A DNA stretch of 64,000 bases, taken from Anoplolepis gracilipes. Its lineage: Eukaryota; Arthropoda; Insecta; Hymenoptera; Formicidae. Shown one piece after another: positions 27,401 to 40,320 of this stretch. The translations under genes and the position numbers were made by a program. Location: the NCBI RefSeq assembly GCF_047496725.1, contig NC_132976.1, positions 6,246,001-6,310,000 on the forward strand. Reading direction: 5' to 3'. Each line of letters begins with the position of its first letter. The stretch's first letter is position 1. The notes beneath the pieces are model-generated. The model was given only the letters and a program-made list of their open reading frames with translations. It had not been told where the DNA came from and did not search any database.

Positions 27401-30182
27401 ATTATACAAAACAATTCAGAAAATTAGCATGTATTTTTTGCAAGTTTTTTTTTTCTTTTAATGTGAACCGATCATGTAATGTTTTTTATGTCAAATAAAA
27501 AATAACACGCGTAATATTTTTAATCGGATCTGTACATATAAAATCCACTTGCAAAACATTATGTTTCAGAAATATTCCAGATACTGATTTAATAAAAAAA
27601 AATACTAAATATGAAATATATTTAATATAAAATTAAGAAAAAAAAGAAGGTTATTTATATATAAAAATTATTAATATAAAATATAAAATATAAAATAAAA
27701 AAGATATTAACATAAAAAGTATTAGTAACATAAAAGTACTAGTAAAAAGTTATAGATATTAATGATAATATCTGTTTTGCTTATTTTTATTGCCATTTAC
27801 GTTCAATTTTTTTTTTTAATTTTCTGCATGTTGGATCTGTTATTCTCACTTATTCGAAAGAACGCGCGAGTACACGTCTTCTGCGTGACGACGATGACTT
27901 CGTACTGGTTGAGAAGAGCGTGTCTGTATGCCATAGTTGCGTGAACAGCTGGCTAATTTGCTCAATTAGTTTAATTTATTCCCGGTACTTACTTACTGAC
28001 TTTTTCTCTTTTTTTCAATCGGCCCGCGCGTATTTGCCTCTCCCTCCATCCTACAGTTCTTCATCCCTTGTTGACTCTGGGGGCACGCACACACTTGCGC
28101 GTTTTTACACGATCTTATTATTTTTCTCCCAACGTGAGAGTACAACGCTTTAACGTTAACCCGATACTTTTCATTATACTTGCAAATTCGTCACTGTCCG
28201 CGAATCGGCGATTCATCATCGATGGTCGAGAATTGTTCGTAACAACGCACACGCGATGAGAACCACTGTTCCCCACGAGGAATGACATGCCTGTCGCAAT
28301 TTCTCGCTATGGCGTTAATAATTTTCAGGAATCTCTGAACCTGTATCGAGAGACCTTGCGTCCTTTCTCTCGTTAACTACGGTGAGATGATCGGCTCCGC
28401 AAAGTTACGTCCCTTTTCAATCGCGATAGGTGTCAATTGCTTTTAGAGCTGTAACGAAGCGAGATTATGCGTATTGGTTTATGAAAACATTTCAGGGAAT
28501 TAGGCGTACTTATTCAATCGCGGTATCTTTAACCCTTTAGCGTGGAACTGTCACTCGAAAAACATGAAATTCAAAAGACTTTTAAGTACATTGAATAGAA
28601 AATTCTTCGATTTCTAATATTAAAGATTTCATTATTTTTGTATTTTAAATTAAATTAATTTTTATATTTGTTAAAATTAACTCAGCTTAAAATTCACTAA
28701 AAAATAAGATTTTCTTATTTAAATTAATTTCTAATATAAATAATTAAGCTTATTTCATATTTATTAAAGAATAATTAGCATTATTGAGTTAATTAAGTTC
28801 ATTAAAATAATCTATTACCAAATTAGTATTAGAAACCCATTTATAAGCGGTGTAAAAATGACTTAAGTGAACGTCACAAATTTCTGTTCGCTCATCCTAA
28901 CGCGTGAAAATTAGGTTGTCGGGTGATTCAGTCGCCGCTTGTCCATCAGCTGTCATTAATATGCATGACAAATACATCGTCGTGGAGAATGAGGTGCGAT
29001 TTTTTTCGACGCTGAACGCTTTGCCCGTGCGCATCAACGCGCAAAAATTAGGATACATGACCTATCATTGGTGATCATTAATAATTCATGAAATACGCGG
29101 TATCGTTTGAGGATAGGATACCTTCTTTACGCAGAGAAGAACGTTAAAGACAGCAGCTTATATTTATAACGCACGTTTAACCCTAAACGATAACATTGAA
29201 TAAAAAAAAATCTTCATATAATAAGTAACAAGTAAATTAAAAAAAAAAATACTAAAATACTGTGCGTAACATCCCATGTACACATTAATTATGTAAAATG
29301 CTAAATTAGATTAAGAATAGCGTTCGATCCTGGATGATTGCGGAGCATCGCGGACTTAATCGCATTTGTGCAGACTTACTATAAATAGAAGCATTGCGTT
29401 GCTTGTAACATATTAAAAAAAAAATGCATGCGAATGTATGCTTCGATGCAGCTATTTTATGCTTATAATTCGGCTTATTTTATGTTAATTCGAATTTTAA
29501 ATAGTGCTAACGTTCGAAGCAAAATGTGCTCGATATATTCGATCACTTATATTGCTTATATTCGATTACTTTACGAGATTGAAAAATATTTTATTTCGCC
29601 TTTAACTAAAAATTAAAACGTGAAAATACCTTTGCGTGATACGTTCATTTAAGAAACGCTAATTCTCGAGCAAACAAATTCTCAGCTCTCGATTTGATTA
29701 TTAATCGAGTATTACGAGTTTTTTGCATGGTGAATAATGAACGTTCCGTCTCGCAGACTTGTTTGCCGATGAAACCTGTCGCTCGCATGAATAACAGATT
29801 GCTATTAGGCAAAGTGATTATCGGTTGTTACAGCGTCGGCAATTAATTATTTTTACGATCTCCCTGAGTATGATGAGATAATCGAAAAGTCGCAAACTTC
29901 TACTACGCGCAAGGAAATTCTTGCGCAAGTAAAATTGGAATTACGAATAAAAATATCATCCTTAGTTCGACATATCTGCTTTTGAGAGACACACGCAAGA
30001 CATCGTTTTCCTCGAATCGATTTCACAGCAGGTTCGACAAACGAATAAGTCCACTTGACATGTACGTTTTTATCCGCTAACTTGGAGTTTTTTAAACTTT
30101 GGATTCTTTTCTCTTTACTAACATGAAAAAGATTGCTGAGCTTTTTTAGTCAAAATAAACAGTTTATATAAATGTATAAACA

Positions 30183-30221
<39 letters not shown>

Positions 30222-31511
30222 TATTTTATTTTGATATTAATTGATTTCCATATAACATATTTATTTATTAATACATTAATCATAATTTGTAATATTTGTA
30301 ACTCAAAATAGAATGAGTTTGATCTAATAAAGTTAATTTAATAAAATTAATGCAAGGCAATAAACTTTATAAAGTTGACAGATTGAAATTACATGTGTAT
30401 AAAATATAAAGATTGCGTATTTGATGAAACTATTTAAAACTATAGAATTATTAGAAATAAAGAACTTTTAATAATTTATGAGTTTTTACGCGCACATAAA
30501 ATATAATACGCTTCATACATAACACATCCACATTAAGATTACACTAATAAAGTTTACTGAAATAAATCAAACATTTCTTTACATCTATATAATTCCGATA
30601 TTAAATTATTAATTAAACAAAATTACTTCTCTTTTTTTCTTGTTACCGTCTCTGAGTCTAAATTTTTAATTTATTTTACAAATAAAAATAATAAAGATTA
30701 AATATTGAAAAAATAAATTCTTTAAGATATAATCTTAAATATGTATAAAATATTATTATACAAAAGTGCCGTACCTTGTGAGACATTTATCTTTAGCATT
30801 TAATTCTTTTTATATAAGTTTTCAATTACAGTCACTAAGTTTGAAGAAGTTCAAAGAACGATTCGCTCAAGGAAGTATCTATACATGGCATGTCGAAGGC
30901 GCGGGAGAATCTTGTTTGTCGGCCAAAGAGAGAAAGAGGAAAAGATTGAAGCAAAGAAGCAGAAGAAACGAACATACCCGGCGTTCGTGTAATTAATGCG
31001 GCACGATTAAGCACGAAACGACTAGGTTCCGGCGGCGACGTGGTTGCGTTTTGTTTTAAAAGCCGAGAGTCAGAGATGTTTAGCGCCCTGCTGGGGGCAA
31101 TCCTGCTCACCGTGGGGGGTCCTGGCACCCGAGATCCCCCTTCTCCATTTTTACCCTAACGATGCCAGGGCCAAGGGCCCTCTAATCTCTTGTGTGTCTA
31201 GGTGAGATTCCAAGCGAGCGAGCGAGCGGTACACGGTACGTGGAACGTGTACGATGCCTCTTTTTCAAATGACAAAAATCGAAATATAAATATCAGATAT
31301 GATTGATTATTGCGCAACCGTAAATCTCGCGATTCGACTTACTATAAATTTGCTCTTTTTCAGAATGATTGATTTAAATATTGTTAGGAGCGCGATGTCT
31401 AGTTCGAATCGTCAAATCTGTCAACTATATACGTGTATGATGAATTAAATATAATATCATTGTAAGAATTCTTAAAATAATAAAAATGAGTCTTAATATG
31501 TATAGAGAGAA

Positions 31512-31561
<50 letters not shown>

Positions 31562-32401
31562 AAAAATGACAATATTTTATTGCTGCTTGAATCACTTATA
31601 GCAATTAATAATCTTTGTTAGACTCGAGAAGTATAAACAGAAAACTTTAAAAATCTTACGGACTTCAATTTCAAACTTAAAATTATTGACAACATTAAAC
31701 GTGTTACTTCAATATTTTATCGTTATTTTTTAAATGCATCCGTAATAGTAATATATTACGAAAAGCGATCGCGTAAGCAATGATCTTCGATCTGAAAATC
31801 AGGCCGGAATTTAAGATCGAGCAAAATCGATCGAAATGATTTTCTCGATGCCGAGCTACCAGAAAAGAGATCAACGGATCTCTCTCTCACGAAATGCACT
31901 CGTAGCCGCCACCCTGTCGGTGAGCCGATGATCGAGTCCGATCATCAAATCGCAGAGTCATCGGGACACACGTTTATCCTCGTCCGCACAATGACGAGGC
32001 CGCACCGTGACGAACCGTATTGGGAGTGTCTACATCTCCCGGCGGTACTTTTGATTCCCAAACTCGTGATGCTGCCGAGAATCGAAGCCGACAATATGAA
32101 ACACGTAACTGTCCGATTCGGCGCGGGAATCCCGCGAATGCCGATGGAAAATGAGGCGAATCTCTCTCCTTATACATGGGAAAAACAAGCGAGCCATGTA
32201 AGGTCTCGTCTATTACGTGACCTCATAGTCGATGAAAAGAATGAAAAGGAGAGACATTATTTTCCAGTATCGCTATCCGTGTTCTTTCTACGTGACGTGT
32301 CATTCGATTCTTCTGCTGCGATGCAAAAGAAAGTCAGAGGATTATATATTTCTCTCTAATAATAATAAAAGAATAATAATAATAAGCATGATAATAATAA
32401 T

Positions 32402-32444
<43 letters not shown>

Positions 32445-35400
32445 AATAAAAAATAATTCAGGAAATATATAAAATATATAATTTATGTAAAAAAAGTCAT
32501 CCATTCTTGATATAAAAAAATTTATAATAATTTATTTCATCTTGATTTAGAGAATATTCTTGTGTGAAGATTGATTAATATTATTAAAAAGTAACTAATC
32601 AAAAGATTAATGTAATTAACAAATAAGACAGATATATATTATATAAATGAAAATATATCAAAAAAATATGAATAGAAAGAGCTACAGAGGAATAGAATTC
32701 AAGCAATAAATGTGAATTGAAATTTAATCCATAGCATTAAAATCGCATTCAGAGAACGAAGAAACTTTATAAAAGGTGGAGAACCGTTCGCACGATTACC
32801 CGAAGGGAAATACTCGCTCTGTAAATATCTCGAGAGTTGCACTCCTCAAGCGGTAACACGAAACATCTCTCTGCGGAAATAATCACCGGAAACGATAAAA
32901 GATCCCGGATAGTTTCCAGGATAGATAGTTTGCTTCTTGAAAAGTTCTACTCGAACATGTGACGTAACGAGCCGCGCGTTTATACTTTACGGTCGTATTG
33001 TACATAACGGAAACACGATGATACAAAAATGCCGCTGGAATCATAGCAGATGCTCGCGCGCGGAGAGATTGGATAAGTTGAATTGTTGTTGTCCTAAATC
33101 GTTCGTCATTGCAATCTGTCACGAGACATTTCTCTCCCTCTATCTCCGGCGCGACTTGATATTAAAACGAAATCGGCGATACGTTATTTGCGTTCGGTTG
33201 AACCCGCGCACGGCATAAAATCGACCTAACAACCAGAGATAGGATGGTAAACATAGCAGGAAAAAGCGGCGGAAAAAGAGGAAAGAGATATAAGACCGAC
33301 GAAGGAACGAAAAGGAGCGAACTTCCGCTGAACTGATTAGATGCTCGAGACTCTTCGGAGAAGTCTCGTTGGAATGAAATGGAATGGAATGCGCTAGAAT
33401 CCGGTGGACGCGTATCACGAACGGTTCGTTCGCAATCGTTGTCAATTTTCCATTTAAACGAGAATCAAAACTAGATCTTGTTAGATTTAATTTCCGCTTT
33501 ATTCGCATAATTTTATAAATGCATTTAAGAATAGGCCAATAATATTGTTATATCTTCTGCATTATGTAAAGAACTAAAAAATTGGAAAAATATTTTTTTA
33601 ACACAGTACATTTTATATTTAACATTTGGTTATTTTATTTTATTAGTTTTATAATTTCATATTAAAAAAAAAAAAAAAAAAAAAAAACGAAAAAAAGAAT
33701 TTTATATTACGCTGAAATAAATAATTATGCATAATTAGTATATTAAAGTCTTAAATTCTCTCTAAGATTTATAATTTATATTACTATGTCTGTCAACTTA
33801 TGTTTGTTAATTGAATATTGAATATTGCATATTACTAAACAATTGCTATGAAACAAATTGCTTTAAACAATAACTATGCAAATCTTCGAAATTATGTTCC
33901 TATATGTATTGTACAATAAATATTAATGTAATATTATTAATATCTCTTATAGTGTTATCGCGGCATTTCATTTATAAAAATGTGTACGTCAAAAATTGAT
34001 CTTTAAACGTAGCAATATCAATTCCGAGTATCTCGAGTTGCCAGAAACGAAAAGTGGGTCAAGCGATTGCTAACGTAACGGTTAACAACTGATATTTTGT
34101 TAATTTTCAAGCAGAAACGTAAAATTCAGGTAGAAAGACAAACGAGGACGAAAGAGGAAGCAGAGAGAAAGGAAGGTAGAAAGAAAGATGCAGACGAGTA
34201 GAGATATCTGCCCCGCAGCAATGTTCGGTTTGGAGCATCAACGTTTTTTTTAATGATACGCTACTCTTTACCTTCCCGAAAAAGGGAAAAATGCGTCACT
34301 GTAACCGGCATTCGAACTTTTACGGATCGTTTCAATAATTTCCAAGGAAGAAAGTACCTATCCACTGCTTTACTGACCGCAATTGGAAGAACGACTTTTT
34401 TAAAATGTCACTAATCTATCTTTTTACTATTTGTTTACTGCGATAGTTGAAGATTGCATTATATAAACTTCTAATAAAGAACTATAGGATGATATTATTA
34501 AATGTTAAGTATGCATATACATACAACAAATACACATTAGTCTATTCTTATTAAAAAACGCAAAAATGAGAACTATTTCGGTTATCGAAAATGACTGAAT
34601 ATTATACCTAACTAACTAAAATTAATATTCTTTCAATTCATAAAAATTTATTTTAAATATTACAAGTATAATAAAGTAAAAATAAAATACTAATTATCTA
34701 TTTCAAATATTATTTAAAACTGACTACATATGTTGTAGAAAACATTTTTAACATTGACAAATATTTCTAATGTTTATTTTTCACGTCTATGAAAATATTT
34801 ATAGTAGAAAGCGCGCTGTTGAAAATGATTAATCAATAAAAGAATGCGAATTGCTCGTTCTTATTAAGATCGAATCGCGTTTTCAGACAAGTAGCTAACG
34901 ACAAATATTGCTTTTATTATTGTTTACCAGTCGAAATATATTGCGCAACACGAAGGAAGGATTCCGAAAGCCGCGGAAGGAATCCTTCCGGGCTCCGACG
35001 TTATCGTCGCAACTTACTAAGAGCCTTCCACGAACGACACGGTGCCTAATCAGACCGCTCGTTCATCATGTGTTTCAGGTCTGGTTCCAGAACCGACGGG
35101 CCAAGTGGCGTAAACAGGAGAAGGTCGGGCCCCAGGCGCATCCCTACACGCCGTATCCACCACCGTCGGCGGTCGTGACGACGACCTTGCCGACCTCCCT
35201 CGCCCACCTGGTCACCTTTCCACACAGGAAGCCCTTCGACTTTCGTTACCCGCCGCTGGGTCACGGCCCGGTCCTCCCCGGTAGTTACGTCGCTCATTCC
35301 TATCATCGAGCGCCGCCGCCGTTGCTACCGCCCGGAATACCCCTGTCGTACACATCCACCTCGTTTCAGAGTTTGCTGGCGAACATATCGGCGCAGCGGC

Positions 35401-35651
35401 CGAAACTGGTGCGCGGAAACTCGCCGCCCCCGTTGCCGCCGCCCGCCCCGATTGTTTTGCCGCATCCCCCGGTGGCACCGCCACCCCCGCCGCCACCGAC
35501 GGCCACTTCGCCGCAGAGTTCGCCCACGGGAAGCGTGGGCTTACCGGATATTGACAGGAGGACTAACAGTATCGCCTCTCTTAGACTGAGAGCTCGCGAG
35601 TACGAGCTACAGATGGAGATGTCACGTAAGAACGGTGATCTTATAAGTTGA
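12645..35651 (+). CDS. al: Homeobox protein aristaless (three coding exons)
   Basis: A paired-class homeodomain transcription factor. In flies Aristaless patterns the distal leg, the aristae and part of the wing, and acts in the nucleus by binding TAAT sites. The joined coding sequence (12645-12850, 25738-25783, 35079-35651) is 825 bp, 274 residues plus TGA. The homeodomain spans about residues 39-98 and has Q50 (residue 88) and N51 (residue 89) in WFQNRRAKWRK. It is followed by KVGPQ, a RKPFDFRYP segment (about 134-142), FQSLLAN (about 180-186), a proline-rich tract (about 199-224) and an OAR motif near residues 245-262 (SIASLRLRAREYEL). The N-terminal MGIS start, the post-homeodomain KVGPQ, the FQSLLAN box and the OAR motif together point to aristaless rather than other paired-class genes. 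The introns are 12,887 and 9,295 bp. This length counts only the MGIS start; a longer N-terminus from an upstream exon is possible. Confidence 0.95.
15386..15408. repeat. (AG)n microsatellite
   Basis: A perfect AG array of about 23 bp with imperfect GAAA flanks, inside the first large aristaless intron. Confidence 0.9.
16323..16351. repeat. (AG)n microsatellite
   Basis: A perfect AG array of about 29 bp in a longer purine-rich run. Confidence 0.9.
16654..16706. repeat. Compound (AT)n(GT)n microsatellite
   Basis: An AT array running into a GT array with a few interruptions, about 53 bp of mostly alternating purine-pyrimidine sequence. Confidence 0.9.
24350..24419. repeat. (CT)n microsatellite, 70 bp
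   Basis: One of the longest dinucleotide arrays in the window, with a single early interruption (CTGT). Read on the minus strand it is a GAGAG run, the sequence bound by GAGA factor in insects; actual binding is unknown. Confidence 0.9.
24851..24861. repeat. Poly(G) run
   Basis: Eleven G in a row, preceded by GGTGGGAGGA. A possible G-quadruplex-prone site in an otherwise AT-rich intron. Confidence 0.8.
25738..25783 (+). CDS. al: aristaless coding exon 2: 46-bp homeobox microexon
   Basis: Too short to stand out as an open frame. It is bounded by acceptor TTTTTATTTTTAG and donor GTCAGT. Its first G completes the split Arg codon, then it encodes EELAMKIGLTEARIQ, the end of the helix 1-2 loop through the start of helix 3. 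It ends in phase 0 between homeodomain positions 46 and 47, an intron position shared by many paired-class homeobox genes. Skipping it would remove 46 bp and shift the frame, so it must be constitutive for a functional protein. Confidence 0.95.
30187..30218. repeat. (AT)n microsatellite
   Basis: A perfect AT array of about 32 bp. Confidence 0.9.
31503..31556. repeat. (GA)n microsatellite
   Basis: A GA array of about 54 bp with two AAAG interruptions. Confidence 0.9.
32406..32442. repeat. (TA)n microsatellite
   Basis: A perfect TA array of about 37 bp. Confidence 0.9.
33664..33687. repeat. Poly(A) tract
   Basis: About 24 consecutive A. No element body was recognised next to it. Confidence 0.85.
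35079..35651 (+). CDS. al: aristaless coding exon 3: recognition helix, proline-rich region, OAR
   Basis: The acceptor GTGTTTCAG ends at 35078 and the exon starts VWFQNRRAKWRKQE, completing the DNA-recognition helix. It encodes residues 85-274, including the proline-rich C-terminal half and the OAR motif, and stops at TGA 35649-35651. Composition is strongly GC-rich against the AT-rich intron. The open frame extends upstream to about 34908, but that part is intron read-through. Confidence 0.95.
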   Translation, partial: VWFQNRRAKWRKQEKVGPQAHPYTPYPPPSAVVTTTLPTSLAHLVTFPHRKPFDFRYPPLGHGPVLPGSYVAHSYHRAPPPLLPPGIPLSYTSTSFQSLLANISAQRPKLVRGNSPPPLPPPAPIVLPHPPVAPPPPPPPTATSPQSSPTGSVGLPDIDRRTNSIASLRLRAREYELQMEMSRKNGDLIS

Positions 35652-36476
35652 AACACTGCGGACTAAGTATAGGAGTCAGCGAACGCGAGTCCATCTTGGG
35701 TCAGTGTTGGACCGATCAGCGGGATCGCACAGGTTTTATACAAAGAATGTCAGCAGATTGAGTCAAGAGGATAAACTTGATATACTGATGTGGGATTTTC
35801 TTTTAATGACATTCAATTCAGAATTTATGCGGATCGTAAAAAACATGTGATAATTTCCGTTATTCTGCCAGAGAATCTTTTGTCGAAACTATATAATACG
35901 ATTTTAATGTTTTTTTTTTTCAATTTTGTACTGCGACAGAATTTCGAAAAAAATTAAAAGTATGAAAACATAATTAAAATGATTGAAATTCTCAAACGTG
36001 CAACATCTTTCTGTTTATGTGATAGAAATTAAAATTAATATCTTTTATATTGATCAGAAGATCAAATGATCATCATTTGCTTAATATTCAAAATATATCG
36101 ATTTCTCTAATCAATTTTTTCAATTTATACAGATCATATTAATCGATTAGAGAATAATCAAAACAAAATTTATAAAAAGACAGATAAAAATAATTTTGAC
36201 TATGTCTTTTTTAAAACTGATATTTAATGATATCTAATATTGAGAGAATGTCACTGTTTATTTTAAAAATTTATCGTGATGCAATTCTATCAATTTTTTT
36301 TGTTCATTAAGTGCTATTATTACACGATATCACAAGTATAACGTGAAACTGTGGTAACAGAGAACACGTGTAGCACGAATAGAAGGAAGAAGTAAAATTA
36401 CCGTTACTCTCATGTGTTGTACACGATACTGTATATAGTTTACAATATTCTGTATGCGCGAGGGAACTATAATAAA
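35652..36476 (+). other. Probable aristaless 3' UTR
   Basis: AT-rich sequence after the TGA. The first canonical AATAAA I find is at 36471-36476, so a 3' UTR of roughly 0.8 kb is possible. Weaker variants such as ATTAAA occur earlier, near 35953, so a shorter 3' end cannot be excluded. Confidence 0.4.
36471..36476 (+). other. Candidate polyadenylation signal AATAAA
   Basis: The hexamer lies 820 bp after the aristaless stop, in a short CpG-bearing block. It is a candidate only, since AATAAA is common in AT-rich DNA. Confidence 0.35.
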
Positions 36477-37419
36477 ACTGCGTAAATCGAGAGCCTCGCA
36501 CGCACGTATAGCGCTTGAATCTGTTTCACACGCATCGGAAGGTAAGTTTTCTAATTATCTCGTGTAATCGGTAATCACGTTAGTTTCTATTAAGGCTAAT
36601 ATCATATGTATATAGTATGATGAATTTATATCGACGCTATTTGGCAGCGAAAAGAAATTTTTTACGAATTTATATTTTACAAATTTATTGCAGGACGGTT
36701 AAATGTATGTGAAACAGATTTTAATCCTAGCAGAATCAAATTTCGAGCCGTAAGATGACAGTGTTAAGATCAATTAAAATAATTATTATTTTATCAAAAA
36801 TTCAATTTATGCACGAATTCTGAAAAATATGTCAGCTCATGCAATCTACTTAAAGTAGATAAAAAATATTATCTACGCACATTCGAAACTGTATATTCTT
36901 CACTTCCTTTCACAAAATTTGTAAAAAATATATAAAATTTATGAAAATATGAATGAAAAATATAAAGAATATGATTATAGATATTTACAGATAATTAAAG
37001 ATTTTGCAACTACTTCTTGAATCTGCTAGAATTAAGAACCATATGAATTGTTATTTTCATGTTAGAGAATGACAGTGGCTCTCGCGATTCCAAAGTGATC
37101 CTTACGTAAATCAATTATCGAAAAATATCCGTCCATTTGGAGATTATTCGACCTGACGGAAAAGTCTAGAATTTAGATAATATTGCATAGAAGCAGGAAA
37201 AAGGCGACCTGCGCGAAACAAGAAATTAAATAAATATACGGTTCTTTTCATCCCGATCGAAATAGTCTCACATATTGCTGCTGACTGCGCTGGTTGAAGA
37301 GAGCGTGTAGTTTTATTTACTTTCACACGATACATTATATATATTTAGATAACGAGAGAAAAGAAAGATACTATTTATATAGAAATCTATATATATACTT
37401 TATATATTTACAATTGAGA

Positions 37420-37430
37420 TATATATATTA

Positions 37431-37466
<36 letters not shown>
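37420..37466. repeat. (AT)n microsatellite
   Basis: An AT array with a few TTA interruptions, perfect from about 37439. Confidence 0.85.
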
Positions 37467-37468
<2 letters not shown>

Positions 37469-38319
37469 TACGCTATGACTATAGATTTTACAAATGCATA
37501 CTTAGTGAATAAGCCGATCTGTAAATAATTATAAACGATGCGTGTCATTTTTAACAAGGACTTACAATCACCTGTCCCGTTTGCATAATGTACAACGAAC
37601 GACACGCATATGTAGCCATATCGATAGCCCGGCTACTTCTCGACGGCGTTCTCACTTTCAATTTCTTCGTTGAGAGATTTTCGACACGCCATTGATCTCG
37701 TTCAATTTAAGCGACAATTATTGTAACAATTATCGACTATGACAATGTGTCGAGTGTCGAGCGTACAAAAGATCGAAAGTGATAATCCGTCTTTTATGCG
37801 AATTACGATCGAGATCTAGGTCAAGATTGAAAAGACAACGTCTTATCGAGTCCCACCTACTCTATTTCTCAAACCGAACAGCCGCGCATTGTGCATTGTG
37901 TACTTAATCTTAATATTACCTCCTTATTCCTTCTTTGCAATAAATGACTATGATAAAATAAATGTGTTTTTACTAAACTACCCTCTTGCTACCAAAAATT
38001 GATTTGATAAGTTTATTTTTTATAATTTTTCTCTGAACTTCTTCCATTCATAGATTTTATAATTTTAACATTAATTTTTCTTTAGCGAAATTTTTTAAAT
38101 ATTTCTAGTTAAAAGTAATTGATTCTATGATAATTTATTTGTATTATTAGAAAACCAAATATAAAATATACAAAAAATATAAATTTAAGAATTAAATTTA
38201 ATGTATTTAGAATAAAAATTAATTACATTTTATATATGTATTTGATTGTTATCAAACGTGAAAATTATTTTTATGTGTAAATTTGACTATCGAAAAATTA
38301 CAAGGATTTAATCCTTGTT

Positions 38320-38700
38320 TTAGTGCCGCCATCCTGCTGCAAGATGTATGCAACGGATAGCGATATTAATTTACGGGCTCGTCAGCTTTTCGAAAAATAC
38401 TCCATTAACTCGCACATACATTAAGTGCTCCTTCGCCTTGAAGGGCTGTGCTCGAGTCTCCCGAGACTGACTTACGGCGAGTAATTCGCGACTGGACACG
38501 CCCGGTCGACGAGTTATTTAAATATTTTACAGTTTAATGGAGTCCCGAGCCCCATTAACGGGCGTCAGCTAATTAGTAACATATCCTGGCGTGTAACAGC
38601 GCACGAGCATGCATGCTCTCGAGGAGGCCCACTAACGATCGGTCGATAAATCGAACGTTCGCCGACAAATCGACTAGCCGATCAGGTCTGACGTGTAGCA
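38320..38700. promoter_or_regulatory. CpG-rich candidate regulatory block
   Basis: A GC- and CpG-richer island in AT-rich flank, with homeodomain-type cores (CTAATTAG near 38571, CCATTAA near 38553) and a perfect 14-bp palindrome GAGCATGCATGCTC at 38605-38618. No coding potential was recognised. Enhancer function is inferred only from composition and location downstream of a developmental gene. Confidence 0.3.
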
Positions 38701-38976
38701 ACGAATTTAAAACATTTTAGGTCGTTCAAGATAAAACGCATATTTTCGATTCTTGATAAATGATGTAAAACAAATTACTCCCTAAAATTTAAACGGATTA
38801 TACACAGGATTTTACATAATTCATGATTTAAGTACCAAAAGAAAATTTGAGTAAAATCTTCTGCAATAAAAAACGATTTCAAATTTATTAAAGAATTTAT
38901 TATAATTAAAATTAGAAATTTTTATTTTTTTTTGTCTATTAAACGCATGTAGTCAATCTCACGCAAACAGAATTGC

Positions 38977-39024
<48 letters not shown>
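38977..39024. repeat. (AAT)n microsatellite
   Basis: A perfect trinucleotide array of about 48 bp, the only long trinucleotide array seen in the window. Confidence 0.9.
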
Positions 39025-39025
<1 letters not shown>

Positions 39026-39819
39026 CGGAAATATGAATAAATGTTTAATGATAGCATCGTTAAATTCGATGAGAACTAAACACGTGATCGATTTTAATGA
39101 TATCCACGAGACAATAGTATTCGATTGAGAGAGATTTCGTTTTAATTTCCTATCCGCTTTAAAACTGTTAAAACGGAGTTTCCGCCGATGGGCACTTTGA
39201 ATTTCACGAGATTTCGTTGGATACGATAGTAAATTTGCCGGAAAATCTTGATATTATAGCGGCAGTTGATTGAGAAATGGTATTAGGAATCGGACGTTAA
39301 TGCTTGGAATTATGAGGCCGCTTTTATCGCGATATATCAGGGCTATTTTACGAGCGCGTCGTATGTACCTGAAACATTATTACGTGCTTTACGATAATCT
39401 TAAATGAGAATCGAACTGCATGCTTAAATTACATATTTCGATTCTACATCGCTCGTATATATCGTAATTGCGACTGCGCAAGTTCCAGGATATGTAATGG
39501 AATGAAAGGATTCCTCCGATTATAAAATATATATCTTGTATGTACATGTATAAATTTTTTTAATTAAATCTAGCAGCAAATATATAAAAATATATATAAG
39601 GGATATTTCTTACAGGAAAGATAAAATATGTATAACTGTGCTATATAATTTTATTTGATAAAATTTAATTTCTCGAGTTTCTTCCTATATTTAATTAATT
39701 TATTCAAAGCCTTAATTGTACGGTTTTACTTGAGATATTATTTTTTCGCTATAATAAAATATGAATAATTTGTTTCCTTAAATAATCTCTAAATGCAAGA
39801 AAAGCCAATTGCTGTATTA

Positions 39820-40320
39820 TGCGGCGTATAAACGATGGTAGCTGCCGATTCATTTCGCAATGTGAATGGTTATTAGGTGGCTAGAGCCGGTGTAAAACGT
39901 CGCCGTAATCACCGGTTACTAACTAACTGGCTGAACCCCCGCCCCCTGCGCATCCTACACATCTCTTCGCGATGTGCACGCGCATATGTACGCGAATCGC
40001 CGCGGGCACCGTCGATACTGTTTACACCGTAGTAATTTGCTAATGGCCAGGCCGACACGATGAATTCGGGATCGGGTTAGCTGCGTGTTCTGCATACCGA
40101 TCGACGCGGCGCGGCGGGATCGACGACGCGGCCCGAGTGATCGAGGATCGATCACGCAGGAGGAAGAGGAGACACGCCTCCGACGATCGATCTTGCCGTT
40201 CCGTTCGCGTATTACCGATCTATTCCGGACCGTAATTTGCGTCGATTATCCTTTCGTTTACCGTGGCCGCTTATCGCTCCGGCCGATTTTCGATGATAAC
40301 CGAAGTGATGAAGGCAATGG
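39820..40320. promoter_or_regulatory. CpG-rich candidate regulatory block
   Basis: About 500 bp of CpG-dense sequence with several GATCGA motifs and a C-rich run (CCCCCGCCCCC near 39940). Short frames exist on both strands but show no recognisable protein. It could be an enhancer or an unannotated promoter. Confidence 0.25.

Larger units (their letters stand above)
25784..35078 (+). other. aristaless intron, 9.3 kb
   Basis: An AT-rich intron with CpG-richer blocks at about 26200-26470, 27840-28500, 28900-29120, 31000-31260, 31780-32350, 32740-33450 and 34020-34380. At 30833-31200 a GC-rich stretch sits between acceptor-like TTTTCAATTACAG and donor-like CTAG|GTGAGA, which could be a cryptic or non-coding exon. 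No protein match was recognised anywhere in the intron. Confidence 0.8.

Noticed and set aside
31928..32359. 143-codon + strand open frame
   Set aside because: Lies in an aristaless intron, no family recognised, no splice or promoter context; it fits CpG-rich DNA with few stop codons.
33140..33508. 122-codon minus-strand frame rich in Phe, Ser and Arg
   Set aside because: Composition reflects GGAAAAAG-type purine-rich DNA on the + strand; nothing protein-like.
34908..35078. Upstream extension of the exon 3 frame
   Set aside because: It precedes a good acceptor at 35078, and the homeodomain continues only across the splice; this part is intron.
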